Below the pieces are notes generated by a model. It did not search any database. It was not told the origin of the DNA and saw nothing but the letters and a program-made list of their open reading frames with translations. From NCBI GenBank assembly GCA_964386005.1, contig CAYLSB010000017.1, forward strand, positions 5,646 to 69,645: a stretch of 64,000 nt of DNA, read 5' to 3'. This document shows positions 7,637-15,857 of the stretch, piece after piece; position 1 is the first letter of the stretch; each line of letters starts with the position of its first letter. This DNA comes from FEN-1350 sp964386005. GTDB taxonomy: Bacteria; Planctomycetota; Phycisphaerae; Sedimentisphaerales; Anaerohalosphaeraceae. A program made the position numbers and the translations under genes.

Positions 7637-9880
7637 TTACTTACGAACCAGCTTCTGTACGGCCGCGACGATCTTGTCCGGCGTAGGAATACTGGCGTTT
7701 TCCAGGGGCTCGCTCATGGGCGGGGGGACGTCGGCCGCGGCCAGATTCACCGGGGCGGCGTCGAAATAATCGAAGCCGGTACGGCCGTTTTCGAAGGGGT
7801 ATTCGATCACGCGACGGACGATTTCCGGCCCCATGCCGGCCATGCAGAAGCTTTCGCAGACGGTCATCAGGCGCCCGGTCTTGCGGATGGATTCAGCAAC
7901 CGTCCTGACATCCATGGGCTTGAGGGTTCGCAGGTCGATGACCTCGCAATCGATACCGTGCTTCTCGGCCAGTTCCTTTGCAGCGGCCAGGCAGAACATA
8001 ACCTGACGGCTGTAACTGACGATGGTGACATCTTTGCCGGGTCGCTTGATATCGGCGACACCCAGCGGGATGATGTATTCATCAAGAGGCAAAGCGCCCA
8101 TTTGGCCATACGTGGCTTTGTGTTCGATATAGACCACGGGATTGTCGCTGCGAATAGCGGCCTTGAGCAATCCCTTGGCGTCATAGGGCGTCGAGGGCAT
8201 GACGACATACAGGCCGGGTACATTGACCAGCCAGGGCTCAAGACTCTTGGAGTGGTGCGCGGCGATGCAACGACCGACGCCGCCTTCGGTTCGCAGGACC
8301 ATCGGAACCTTGGCGTGGCCGCCGAACATGTAACGGTTAAAGGCGCCGTTGTGCATGAGCTGATCCATCGAGATGGTGATAAAATCCACATACATGATTT
8401 CCGCGATGGGACGGATGCCGCGGATGGCGGCTCCGACGGCGCAGCCGGTAATGGCGGCTTCGGAGATGGCCGTGTCGATCACGCGATCCTTGCCGAATTC
8501 GGCCAGAAGACCTTTGGTGGCACTGTAAGCGCCGCCGTAAACGCCGACGTCTTCGCCTTCGATGATCACGTTGGGATCTCGCCGCATTTCTTCGGCCTGA
8601 GCGGCGATGAGCGCATCTTTGATCGCCACGACATCCATGCCGAAGTCGGCTTTGATTTTTTCGCGGGCTTTCTCGGCGATTTCCTTTTTGGTTTTGCCCT
8701 CGAGGGTTTTCATCAGTTTTTCATAGGCCTCGGTGGCCTTGAGAGATCTTGGAGAATATTCCTTGTCTTTGGCGATTATTTCGGCGGAGTAAGATTCTTC
8801 GACATACACATCTTTGGCCAGATCTTTCGGATCGGGCCAGGGGCTGTCGGTGGCGAACTGCGTGGCGGCGTCGATGGTCTTTTGGGCCTGATCTCGAATG
8901 GCGTCCATCTCTTCTGCGGTCGCGAGGTTTTCCTCGAGCAACTTGTTGGACAGGACTGTGATTGGGTCCTGCCGCTTCCACTGCTTTTCTTCCTCTTTGG
9001 ATCGGTATTCGCGCGGATCGCTGCGGCTGTGGCCGTACCAACGGTAACATTTGGTTTCGATCATGGACATCAGGTTCTTTTCGCGGGCATGCTCGACGGC
9101 CTCCTTGACGGCCAGATAGACAGCGACGACATCCATGCCATCGACGACATGGGCTGGAATTCCATAAGCGGCGGCGCGTTCGGCAATGTTTTCAATATTG
9201 GCCGCACAACCCGCCGACTCGATCGATCGGCCAAAGAAAGGCACGCTCATGCCGTAGAGGTTGTTTTCGACAATGGCGACCATGGGGACTTTCATTACGG
9301 AGGCCATGTTCATCGATTCATGGAATGATCCGGTGTTTGTGGAGCCGTCTCCGAAGAACGACAGGACGACTTTGCCGCTCTTTTTGTGTTTTTCAGCCAG
9401 CGCCGCTCCGACAGCGGTGGGAATATTTCCACCGACGATACCCGTGGAACCGAGGCAGCCGTTTTTAACATCGGCGATGTGCATCGAGCCGCCGCGGCCT
9501 CCGCAATAGCCGGTTTGCTTACCCATCAACTCGGCCATCATCCGGTTCCAGTGAGTCTGCCGGGCCTGTTCGCCCTGGGCGTATTTATTGCCGATCGCAC
9601 CGCAATGGCCGTGACCGCGATGGGTTGAACCGATTACGTCGCCGATTTCAATGGCGGCGATGGCGCCGACCGCGACGGCTTCCTGGCCCGCATACAGGTG
9701 CGATGCGCCCTTGATGATATTCTGGCCGAGAAGGTCATAGACACGATCTTCGAAGAAGCGGATCTCGTACATCGTACGAAGCCAGTCTTTGGCCTGATCG
9801 GCGGCGAGAACGCCTTTGTTGATCAACGATGCGATTTTCGGTACGGCTTTCTTGCGTGTATCTTCGATCTTGAAGGACAC
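7637..9880 (-). CDS. 2-oxoacid dehydrogenase E1, fused alpha and beta subunits
   Basis: The protein is about 748 aa. The alpha half carries HRGHGHC and the TPP-binding motif GDGSTNTG...VENN at about residues 177-207. After a charged helical linker the beta half begins near VVAIKDALIAAQAEEM and contains IIEGEDVG and the transketolase C-terminal domain. The gene decarboxylates a 2-oxoacid and acetylates E2. A GTG start at 9880 is preferred because AGGAG lies eight bases upstream; the ATGs at 9910 and further up lack a good site. It heads an operon with E2 and an M48 peptidase. E3 is absent from the window and must be encoded elsewhere. Confidence 0.93.
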   Translation of the reverse strand: MSFKIEDTRKKAVPKIASLINKGVLAADQAKDWLRTMYEIRFFEDRVYDLLGQNIIKGASHLYAGQEAVAVGAIAAIEIGDVIGSTHRGHGHCGAIGNKYAQGEQARQTHWNRMMAELMGKQTGYCGGRGGSMHIADVKNGCLGSTGIVGGNIPTAVGAALAEKHKKSGKVVLSFFGDGSTNTGSFHESMNMASVMKVPMVAIVENNLYGMSVPFFGRSIESAGCAANIENIAERAAAYGIPAHVVDGMDVVAVYLAVKEAVEHAREKNLMSMIETKCYRWYGHSRSDPREYRSKEEEKQWKRQDPITVLSNKLLEENLATAEEMDAIRDQAQKTIDAATQFATDSPWPDPKDLAKDVYVEESYSAEIIAKDKEYSPRSLKATEAYEKLMKTLEGKTKKEIAEKAREKIKADFGMDVVAIKDALIAAQAEEMRRDPNVIIEGEDVGVYGGAYSATKGLLAEFGKDRVIDTAISEAAITGCAVGAAIRGIRPIAEIMYVDFITISMDQLMHNGAFNRYMFGGHAKVPMVLRTEGGVGRCIAAHHSKSLEPWLVNVPGLYVVMPSTPYDAKGLLKAAIRSDNPVVYIEHKATYGQMGALPLDEYIIPLGVADIKRPGKDVTIVSYSRQVMFCLAAAKELAEKHGIDCEVIDLRTLKPMDVRTVAESIRKTGRLMTVCESFCMAGMGPEIVRRVIEYPFENGRTGFDYFDAAPVNLAAADVPPPMSEPLENASIPTPDKIVAAVQKLVRK

Positions 9881-10003
9881 GGGTACATCTCCTATTACGT
9901 TCAGTTCCATTCGATTTTTCAAAGCTACGGAGATTATCGTAATGTCGCATTGATGAAAAAGCAAACAAAATTCCCATCAAAATAACCCCCAGTGAATCAA
10001 AAA

Positions 10004-10027
10004 GAACGAAAACGAAAATAAACGAAC
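10004..10027 (+). promoter_or_regulatory. Candidate DeoR-family operator, autoregulatory
   Basis: An A-rich block with GAACGA (10004-10009) and AAAATAAACGAAC (10015-10027) sits just upstream of the -35 box of the regulator gene. A related arrangement, GAACGA then AAATAAAC then CGAAC, occurs before the rhamnose operon at 21844-21869. The shared elements are visible; binding by the DeoR protein is inferred. Confidence 0.35.
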
Positions 10028-10036
10028 AAATTTCTC

Positions 10037-10065
10037 TTGCTACTTGTGTATGATCGGGCTATTAT
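10037..10065 (+). promoter_or_regulatory. Sigma-70-type promoter of the DeoR-family gene
   Basis: The -35 box TTGCTA (10037-10042) and -10 box TATTAT (10060-10065) have an ideal 17-base spacer. The -35 is preceded by AAATTTCTC, which recurs at the promoter at 43596. Confidence 0.6.
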
Positions 10066-10120
10066 CATGTATGTTTTGGGATAAATATGGAAACTGAATA
10101 ATCAACAGGAAATGGATCGT

Positions 10121-10900
10121 ATGGGACTCCTGGCGGAAAAACGACATAATTACATTCTTGATAAATTGAAAAGTTCGGGACGCGTGACGGTTTCCGAGGT
10201 CGCTGAGACATTTGAAGTAACGGAGGTCACTGTCCGCAGGGATCTCTGCTGGCTGCAAAAGCAGAACCTCGTGAAAAAAACCTACGGGGGCGCGGTAATG
10301 CCGAATTTGCCGGAGATCAATATTTCGGTACGATTCCGACACACGCAGAATCTGCAGGCCAAACGGATCATCGGCGAGCTGGCCAGCCGGTTAATTAATG
10401 ACGGCGATGTGATTTATCTGGAGGCGGGATCGACCTGTTATGAAATCGTACCGCACCTGGCCAAATTCAACGACCTGACGGTTATTGTCAATTCACTGCA
10501 TCTGATGAGTCGACTTCATGAGCAGGTGAAGCACAAAATCATCATTACGGGTGGAATGTATCGACATGAGCGGATGGATATGCTGGGCCCGGCGGCGGAG
10601 GCGACGATCTCGCAACTCGGCGGATTCAAGGCCTTCACCAGCGCCGACGACATCAGCATCGAAAGCGGCATCAGCGGCGCCGATGTGGCGACGGTGACGT
10701 TTACGCGGATGGTTCTTCGGCAGGCGGCCAAGGTGGTTTTCGTGGGCGATCGCAGCAAGTTCGACAACCCGGCCTTGTACAAGATCGCCGATATCGGCGA
10801 GCTGGATTTTATGGTTACCGACACCGCGCCGTCGCAGGACTGGCATCGTGTCTGCCGGGAGAAGGGGATTCGATTGATTTATCCCAATCGGCGGGATTAG
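10121..10900 (+). CDS. DeoR-family transcriptional regulator
   Basis: The protein is 259 aa. The N-terminal winged helix (RVTVSEVAETFEVTEVTVRR, then DL) is the DeoR signature. The C-terminal DeoRC sensor domain is of the phosphosugar-binding type (IYLEAGSTCYEI, SADDISIESGISGADV). The second ATG at 10121 is chosen over 10112 because AGGAA lies nine bases before it and directly abuts the first. Related regulators respond to phosphorylated sugar intermediates and control sugar catabolic operons. The L-rhamnose operon at 13471-21744 is the likely target, since a similar operator-like sequence precedes both. The gene is divergent from the E1/E2 operon, which it might also control. Confidence 0.88.
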   Translation: MGLLAEKRHNYILDKLKSSGRVTVSEVAETFEVTEVTVRRDLCWLQKQNLVKKTYGGAVMPNLPEINISVRFRHTQNLQAKRIIGELASRLINDGDVIYLEAGSTCYEIVPHLAKFNDLTVIVNSLHLMSRLHEQVKHKIIITGGMYRHERMDMLGPAAEATISQLGGFKAFTSADDISIESGISGADVATVTFTRMVLRQAAKVVFVGDRSKFDNPALYKIADIGELDFMVTDTAPSQDWHRVCREKGIRLIYPNRRD

Positions 10901-10914
10901 CATTTATTCTTCCA

Positions 10915-11011
10915 CCGCAATACTACGGGTGCAAACCCGTAGATGAAGTTACCCGCCGAAGGCGGGAAGGCAAAGCCTGTTGCGGTAAATGCTACGGGTG
11001 TAAACCCGTAG
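10915..11011. repeat. Four-hairpin palindromic repeat element
   Basis: Two near-identical hairpins, CTACGGGT/ACCCGTAG with loops GCAA (10923-10942) and GTAA (10992-11011), flank two smaller ones: CCCGCC/GGCGGG (10952-10966) and AGGC/GCCT (10968-10978). CCGCAA (10915-10920) can also pair with TTGCGG (10980-10985), closing a multibranch fold. It starts just after the DeoR stop and could act as its terminator. It looks like a REP- or MITE-type interspersed element; copies elsewhere in the genome cannot be seen from here. Confidence 0.6.
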
Positions 11012-11581
11012 AAATTTACTTGGGATAAGCACCGATTAACAACGAAGAAATCGGTGAATTTCCAAAGTTTCTCATAGTTTCTCAAAGATTGGAGTTTCAT
11101 ATTTTGTTCAACTTTTCTTCGGAAACCACTCCGTTCAGCCACCAGAACTATGACCAGCTCTCTAAACTCTCAAAACAATGTCTTTACAATCCGACAGTAA
11201 CTTATACAATAAATCTCTGTCGTATCAAATGTTTCAGGAAATATGAGGAATATTGCTTAGGTTGCTCGAATTCCCTGTAGAGGATGTAAAGCGTTTCGTC
11301 TTTGTTGACATAAGGCCAGAAGGTTGTTTGCTCGTTTGATCATGTTGAGACTGTAATCGTCGGTTTCCTGAACGCGGTAATCGGCAAGCTTACCGGTGAG
11401 TTTCAGCAACAACAGATTCATGAACTGTTTTCGTTTCGTGACATGGTTGCAAACGATCTTGCTCTACTGAAATGCGTGGTAGATAATTCCGGAGTATATA
11501 CTTCAAAAATCTCAAGTAGTTAGATGAAGCATGGAAAGAAGAATTGGCGTCATCGTATAATGCCGCAGAAGGAGCAGAACT
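11012..11581. other. Mostly non-coding, lower-GC accessory segment
   Basis: About 570 bases between the hairpin element and the AAA ATPase gene have no intact recognisable gene. The composition is more AT-rich than the neighbours. A possible broken frame on the minus strand (11202-11463) is listed separately. The last 60 bases supply the leader of the ATPase gene, with AGAAGGAGCAGAAC before its ATG. Confidence 0.5.
11202..11463 (-). pseudogene. Possible decayed ORF with one frameshift
   Basis: On the minus strand one frame (11257-11463) reads like protein through KRKQFMN, LTGKLADYRVQETDDYS and MIKRANNLLA. A second frame (11202-11339) continues protein-like through FWPYVNKDETLYILYREFE to YFLKHLI before a stop. 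Shifting frame near 11318-11340 would join them into a product of about 85 residues. No family is recognised and no convincing start is present. It may be a remnant of a mobile or defence-linked gene, or chance. Confidence 0.25.
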
Positions 11582-12709
11582 ATGAAACCGAGAATCGGCA
11601 CCTTGACTATTGAGCGATTTCGGGCGCTCCGGCAACTCAAGATTGAAGGTCTCGGACGTGTCAATCTGATCACGGGACGGAACAACACCGGGAAATCGTC
11701 GGTACTTGAGGCCCTCCGTATTCTGGCCACCGACGCATCGCCATCCATTATCTCCAACATCTTACGTTTCCGAGAGGAGGATATTGGTGAGGTGGAGGAA
11801 TCGGCGCGGTCATTAGACGCTGAGGGTTTGTTTCAGTTATCGACTCTGTTCCACGGATTTCCCCAATTCTCTGCGAAGATAGAGTCCATAGTGATCGCTT
11901 CGAATGGTGGGCAACGTCCCATGAAACTATCTATGGAAGCATGCTGGATCTCTGAGGAACGAGATCCAGACGGTTCCAGGAGACTAGTCCCTCGCCAGCA
12001 GGAACTTTTCGGCGAAGGTGAAGCGTTGCCCGCGCTGGTGATCGAAGCTGGCGGTGTACGGCGCCTTGTGCCGTTGGACTCTTTATGTCGTTATCCATAT
12101 CGCGGACACTTGGTCCGCTCGGAGTTCATAGATGAACCCCGTCTGCCATGTGTGTTTGTGAGCCCCTACGGAGGCGAACGGACTGCCACGCTAGGGACTT
12201 TGTGGGACAAGATCGCGCTCTCGGATCGTGAAAAAGATGTCGTTGAGGCGCTACGTATCATTGATCCCGAGATATCGGCCGTCTCCATGGTCGGTGGAGA
12301 AGGAGCAAGGGACAAACGCAGAGCGATAGTCCGGGCAGCAGATATCCCACGTCCTGTTCCTCTTCGCTCATTCGGTGACGGCTTGAACCGCCTTTTCGGA
12401 ATCGTCCTCTCGTTGGTCAACGCGAAAGATGGTTTGTTGCTAATCGACGAGTTCGAGAACGGGATGCATTATACGGTCCAGTTGGATGCGTGGCGGGCTG
12501 TCTTCAAACTATCTCGGCGTTTAGGCATTCAAGTGTTTGCCACCTCCCACAGTTGGGACTCGATTGAAGCGTTCCAGAAAGCTGCATCCGAGACACCGGA
12601 AGAAGGCGTATTGGTTCGCCTGTCTCGCAAAGGCGAAGACATCCTGGCGACCATCTTCGCGGAGGACGAACTGGCAGTCGCCACCCGTGACCGAATCGAG
12701 GTGAGGTAA
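11582..12709 (+). CDS. AAA/ABC-type ATPase of the OLD/AAA_15-21 superfamily
   Basis: The protein is 375 aa. Walker A is GRNNTGKSS (32-40), preceded by the RecF/OLD-like start IERFRALRQLKIEGLGRVNL. A signature-like SFGDGLNRLF occurs near 262-271, Walker B LLLIDEFENG near 286, and the histidine switch ATSHSWD near 320. This is the SMC/RecF/OLD-type ATPase fold without a long coiled coil or attached nuclease. The following gene encodes a TOPRIM protein one base downstream, so the two make a split OLD-like pair. Comparable pairs (for example PARIS, and the ATPase-nuclease of some retrons) act in phage defence. That function is inferred here, not shown. Confidence 0.88.
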   Translation: MKPRIGTLTIERFRALRQLKIEGLGRVNLITGRNNTGKSSVLEALRILATDASPSIISNILRFREEDIGEVEESARSLDAEGLFQLSTLFHGFPQFSAKIESIVIASNGGQRPMKLSMEACWISEERDPDGSRRLVPRQQELFGEGEALPALVIEAGGVRRLVPLDSLCRYPYRGHLVRSEFIDEPRLPCVFVSPYGGERTATLGTLWDKIALSDREKDVVEALRIIDPEISAVSMVGGEGARDKRRAIVRAADIPRPVPLRSFGDGLNRLFGIVLSLVNAKDGLLLIDEFENGMHYTVQLDAWRAVFKLSRRLGIQVFATSHSWDSIEAFQKAASETPEEGVLVRLSRKGEDILATIFAEDELAVATRDRIEVR

Positions 12710-12710
12710 C

Positions 12711-13364
12711 ATGGCCGCCAAGAAGATCCTTCTGGTCGAGGGCACCGATGACGAACATGTCCTCAAGCACATCTGCGGCAATCGAGGAATCCCGCACCTC
12801 GACGATGTCAAGACGCACGGAAGCGTCGAAAGACTGCTGGACAGCGTACCTGTACGACTAAAAGCAAGCGAGGATGGCGATATTGTTGGCGTTGTTATTG
12901 ATGCTGATACCGATGTGGCCGCTCGTTGGCAATCGTTGCGTAATCGGCTCATCCGTGTGGGATATACTGGTGTACCGGACAGCCCCGCGACTAATGGCAC
13001 TATTCTTGACCCACCGGGCGACATCTTGCTGCCCCGTGTCGGTATCTGGATCATGCCGGATAATCAGACCAAAGGTATTCTGGAGGACTTCTTGCGTTTC
13101 TTGGTACCAGCCAGATCACCCTTGTTCGATCACGTTACCACGAGTGTGGCGACCATTCCCGCGGGCGAACGGCGTTTCAGTCAACTGGCCGAACCGAAGG
13201 CGTTAATTCATTCGTGGCTGGCATGGCAGGAAGAACCGGGCAAACCACTGGGAACGGCCATCACAGCCCGCTACCTGGATCCTAGCGTACCCCAGGTTGA
13301 CGAGTTGGTTTCCTGGCTTATGCGGCTGTTTTTCCCACAAGGGAAAATAGAAACGGGAAAATAG
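12711..13364 (+). CDS. DUF3226-like TOPRIM-domain protein
   Basis: The protein is 217 aa. The TOPRIM glutamate motif is LLVEGTDDE (7-15, E10), and the second acidic motif is VVIDADTD (61-68, D64 and D66). GIWIMPDNQTKGILEDFL and the C-terminal KALIHSWLAWQEEPGKPLG resemble the DUF3226 family. TOPRIM proteins of this sort bind Mg2+ and cut or otherwise act on nucleic acid. The ATG lies one base after the ATPase stop, with GAGGTGAGG in the end of that gene as ribosome binding site, so translation is coupled. It is probably the effector of a two-component defence module. A direct repeat GGGAAAATAGAAA straddles its stop codon. Confidence 0.85.
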   Translation: MAAKKILLVEGTDDEHVLKHICGNRGIPHLDDVKTHGSVERLLDSVPVRLKASEDGDIVGVVIDADTDVAARWQSLRNRLIRVGYTGVPDSPATNGTILDPPGDILLPRVGIWIMPDNQTKGILEDFLRFLVPARSPLFDHVTTSVATIPAGERRFSQLAEPKALIHSWLAWQEEPGKPLGTAITARYLDPSVPQVDELVSWLMRLFFPQGKIETGK

Positions 13365-13470
13365 AAATCGCCATTTCCAACTGTCCCTAATTTTCCATGA
13401 TTCTGTAGATATAAAAATACATCGACTTCTCCGGTATCATATCAAGGCGAGGTCGTTTGATTTTCAACGG

Positions 13471-15432
13471 TCAACGAACCATAACCTGACCTCCGTCGGC
13501 GACGATCGTCTGGCCGGTGATTCGCTGAGCGCGATCGGAACACAGGAAGACCACGGAGTCGGCGATATCCTGTCCTTTGATTTCTTTTCGCAGGGCGGTC
13601 TTGTTGACGTAGTAGGGGATGACCTCTTCGGGCTTGATGCCGTATTTTTTCGCACAGACGCGGATATACTGCGGGTTCCAGATTTTGGAGCCCTCAAAGA
13701 CATTGCCTGGGCAGACGGAATTGACACGAATACCGTACTCGCCCAGTTCGAGGGCCCATCCGCGGGCGATGTGGATCTCGCCGGCCTTGGTGGCGTTGTA
13801 GGGGGTGTTATTCTTGCTGGGTTCCAGGCCGCTTTTGCTGCTGAGGTTGACGATGCTGCCGCCGATGCCCTGTTCGATCATGATTTTGGCGGCGTGTTTG
13901 GCCATCAGGAAATATCCCGTCAGATTGACTTCCAGCGCCGCGCGCCATTTTTCCACGGGCAGATCGACGAGGGCAAAGGCCGGTGCGATACCGGCGGCGT
14001 TGACGAGGATATCCAGGCCGCCGAATTGGTCGAGGATACCCGCGTAGGTCTGCTGGACGCTGATTTCGTCAGTGACATTACAATGGCAGGCGACAACGAC
14101 GGCGCCGGGACGTTCGGCCTGGATCATCTCGGCGGTATCGGCAGCGGCGGCGATATCGATATCCACGAGAGCCACATGAGCACCCGCCCGGGCAAGGCCG
14201 ATGGCCAGACTACGGCCGAGTCCGCTGCCGGCGCCGGTGACGACGGCGATGCGATCGGTCAGATCACCGCCGGATTTACCCTCGGCCAGAGTGCGACGAT
14301 AGGTTTCCATCTCCCAGTTGTTGATGAAGTTCTGTTCGCGGCGCGTGAGGGCGAAGATGCCGCCCATCCGCGCGGCGTGGGTGCGGATGAAGAATGAGCC
14401 GGTTGCGACATCGCGGATTGTCGCGGCGATCTTCGGGCGAGCGACGACGAATAACCCCAAACCTTTGACAAAGAATGCCAGTGCGGGTTTATCGCCGCGG
14501 GCCATTTGCTTTCGAAAACGATCGGCGATTTTCATCGAGTCGCACGTCTCTACCCACTGGGCCGGGCCGTTGGCATAGACCAGTTCATCGGGCGTCAAGA
14601 CTCCTGCGGAGAGCATTGCGCCGGCATTGCGCTGCGCGGAAAAAGCGGCGATCTCAGGGCTGTTGAAATACTGAACGGGGCTGTACTTGCCCGTTGCTTC
14701 GAAAAACGCGCGGCGTATGCACAGCCGTGCTGAATTAATCTGTTGCTGATCGGAGGATTTGATTTTTGGAAGCTTGCTTTTGCCGAGGTCCTTTGTGCAG
14801 CGGTCGATGACAGTGTGGACAAGCCGCAGGGCGCCATCGGGCGTTGGAGCGGTGACAAACAGTCCGTGCTTTTCGAGGAATAAAATTTCGGGCTTGCGGC
14901 GGTATTGCTGTTCATATTCGGCGACCAGCCGTGCGATACTGCGTGCCAGCATAAACCCCGGATCGATGTAGGGAACCCACAGAGGCGGCCGTTTGGGATT
15001 GGCGAAGAGACGATCCAGTTTCGCACGGCCGTCTTTGGCATTGACGAAAGCGCCGACGACATTGGGATGCAAGTGAATCACGCAGCGATCCAGCGACGCG
15101 TGCAGGTGCGCTTCAACCGATGGCCGGGAGCCGTCCTTGACGTCATCGTCGCAGGCCAGGAGCAGACGATTGGTAATTTCCGGTTCGCGTTTGGTCGCAT
15201 CGAGCCGGGCCAGATCCTTCTGGCCGATGATCGATCGAACGCTATCGAGCCGCATCCTTCGCCAGCCGCGGTTGGCGTCCATATCCTTAAGGGCCGTGCC
15301 GCTGGCCTTGATGAACATATATTTTCCATCTTCGGTCTTGACGGAGGTGTTGCCGCCGCCGCCCTGAACGAGCGTGGTATCCTTGCCTGCCGCATTCGAA
15401 ATGCGAATCAGTTCCGCTAACGCCTTATCCAT
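13471..15432 (-). CDS. Bifunctional rhamnulose-1-phosphate aldolase / lactaldehyde dehydrogenase (RhaEW type)
   Basis: The protein is 653 aa with two domains. The N-terminal class II aldolase/adducin domain has GGGGNTSVK (24-32) and the zinc-ligand stretch EAHLHASLDRCVIHLHPN. The C-terminal SDR domain has TGAGSGLGRS and the catalytic Ser...Tyr-x-x-x-Lys set (NLSSKSG, YNATKAG). In RhaEW/YuxG proteins the first domain cleaves L-rhamnulose-1-phosphate to DHAP and L-lactaldehyde and the second oxidises lactaldehyde to lactate. The ATG at 15432 follows GAGAGGA; a GTG at 15444 is the alternative. It is the last gene of the rhamnose operon, which carries no visible rhamnulokinase. Confidence 0.85.
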   Translation of the reverse strand: MDKALAELIRISNAAGKDTTLVQGGGGNTSVKTEDGKYMFIKASGTALKDMDANRGWRRMRLDSVRSIIGQKDLARLDATKREPEITNRLLLACDDDVKDGSRPSVEAHLHASLDRCVIHLHPNVVGAFVNAKDGRAKLDRLFANPKRPPLWVPYIDPGFMLARSIARLVAEYEQQYRRKPEILFLEKHGLFVTAPTPDGALRLVHTVIDRCTKDLGKSKLPKIKSSDQQQINSARLCIRRAFFEATGKYSPVQYFNSPEIAAFSAQRNAGAMLSAGVLTPDELVYANGPAQWVETCDSMKIADRFRKQMARGDKPALAFFVKGLGLFVVARPKIAATIRDVATGSFFIRTHAARMGGIFALTRREQNFINNWEMETYRRTLAEGKSGGDLTDRIAVVTGAGSGLGRSLAIGLARAGAHVALVDIDIAAAADTAEMIQAERPGAVVVACHCNVTDEISVQQTYAGILDQFGGLDILVNAAGIAPAFALVDLPVEKWRAALEVNLTGYFLMAKHAAKIMIEQGIGGSIVNLSSKSGLEPSKNNTPYNATKAGEIHIARGWALELGEYGIRVNSVCPGNVFEGSKIWNPQYIRVCAKKYGIKPEEVIPYYVNKTALRKEIKGQDIADSVVFLCSDRAQRITGQTIVADGGQVMVR

Positions 15433-15511
15433 TGTTCCTCTCACACTATTGGTTTAACGGTATCTCGGCTGTTGTCCTATACAGAAGCCGTCTTTATGAC
15501 ATAGGTTCCGG

Positions 15512-15560
15512 ATTCCGGTCTTCGCCGGAATGACAAAGGGGGGCGGATGCCATCCGCCCC
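15512..15560. repeat. Double-hairpin intergenic repeat
   Basis: Two perfect hairpins sit side by side: ATTCCGG/CCGGAAT with a six-base loop (15512-15531) and GGGGCGGAT/ATCCGCCCC with a three-base loop (15540-15560). They lie between two genes of the rhamnose operon. Such a structure may stabilise or attenuate the mRNA, or be an interspersed REP-like unit. Confidence 0.5.
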
Positions 15561-15658
15561 TACAGCATTCCGTAGGGATTTTCGGATTCCGCTTAGCGAT
15601 GGAATGATGTGAATATTCATGGTTTATCGCTTGGATTCGTAATCGAATTGAATTCCGT

Positions 15659-15847
15659 TTATGATCCTGTCTGAGATGCGTCGCTTTTCCACATCCACAT
15701 CGAGGCCGTGATGAACCAGGCCACTGTGGCAACACTCATAACAGTTTTCACCGTGTCAAGTTTCATATTTCCCATCAGATACAGGATCACCGGAATACAT
15801 AGGACAATCAGAGACGCCAATGAGATGATTTTTGCCATCGTTTTCAT
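15659..15847 (-). CDS. Small two-span membrane protein
   Basis: The product is 62 aa, with two predicted membrane segments (about residues 7-25 and 33-51) joined by a short MGNMKLDTVK loop and a charged tail. The ATG has AAGGA nine bases upstream and starts ten bases after the transporter stop, so it is almost certainly co-translated with that gene. It has no recognised family. A role as an accessory subunit of the transporter is an inference from position and size. Confidence 0.65.
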   Translation of the reverse strand: MKTMAKIISLASLIVLCIPVILYLMGNMKLDTVKTVMSVATVAWFITASMWMWKSDASQTGS

Positions 15848-15857
15848 TGTGTATTCC

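Noticed and set aside
11317..11522. Plus-strand frame of about 67 codons overlapping the minus-strand remnant
   Set aside because: No start codon near its beginning, no family, and the opposite-strand reading is more protein-like.
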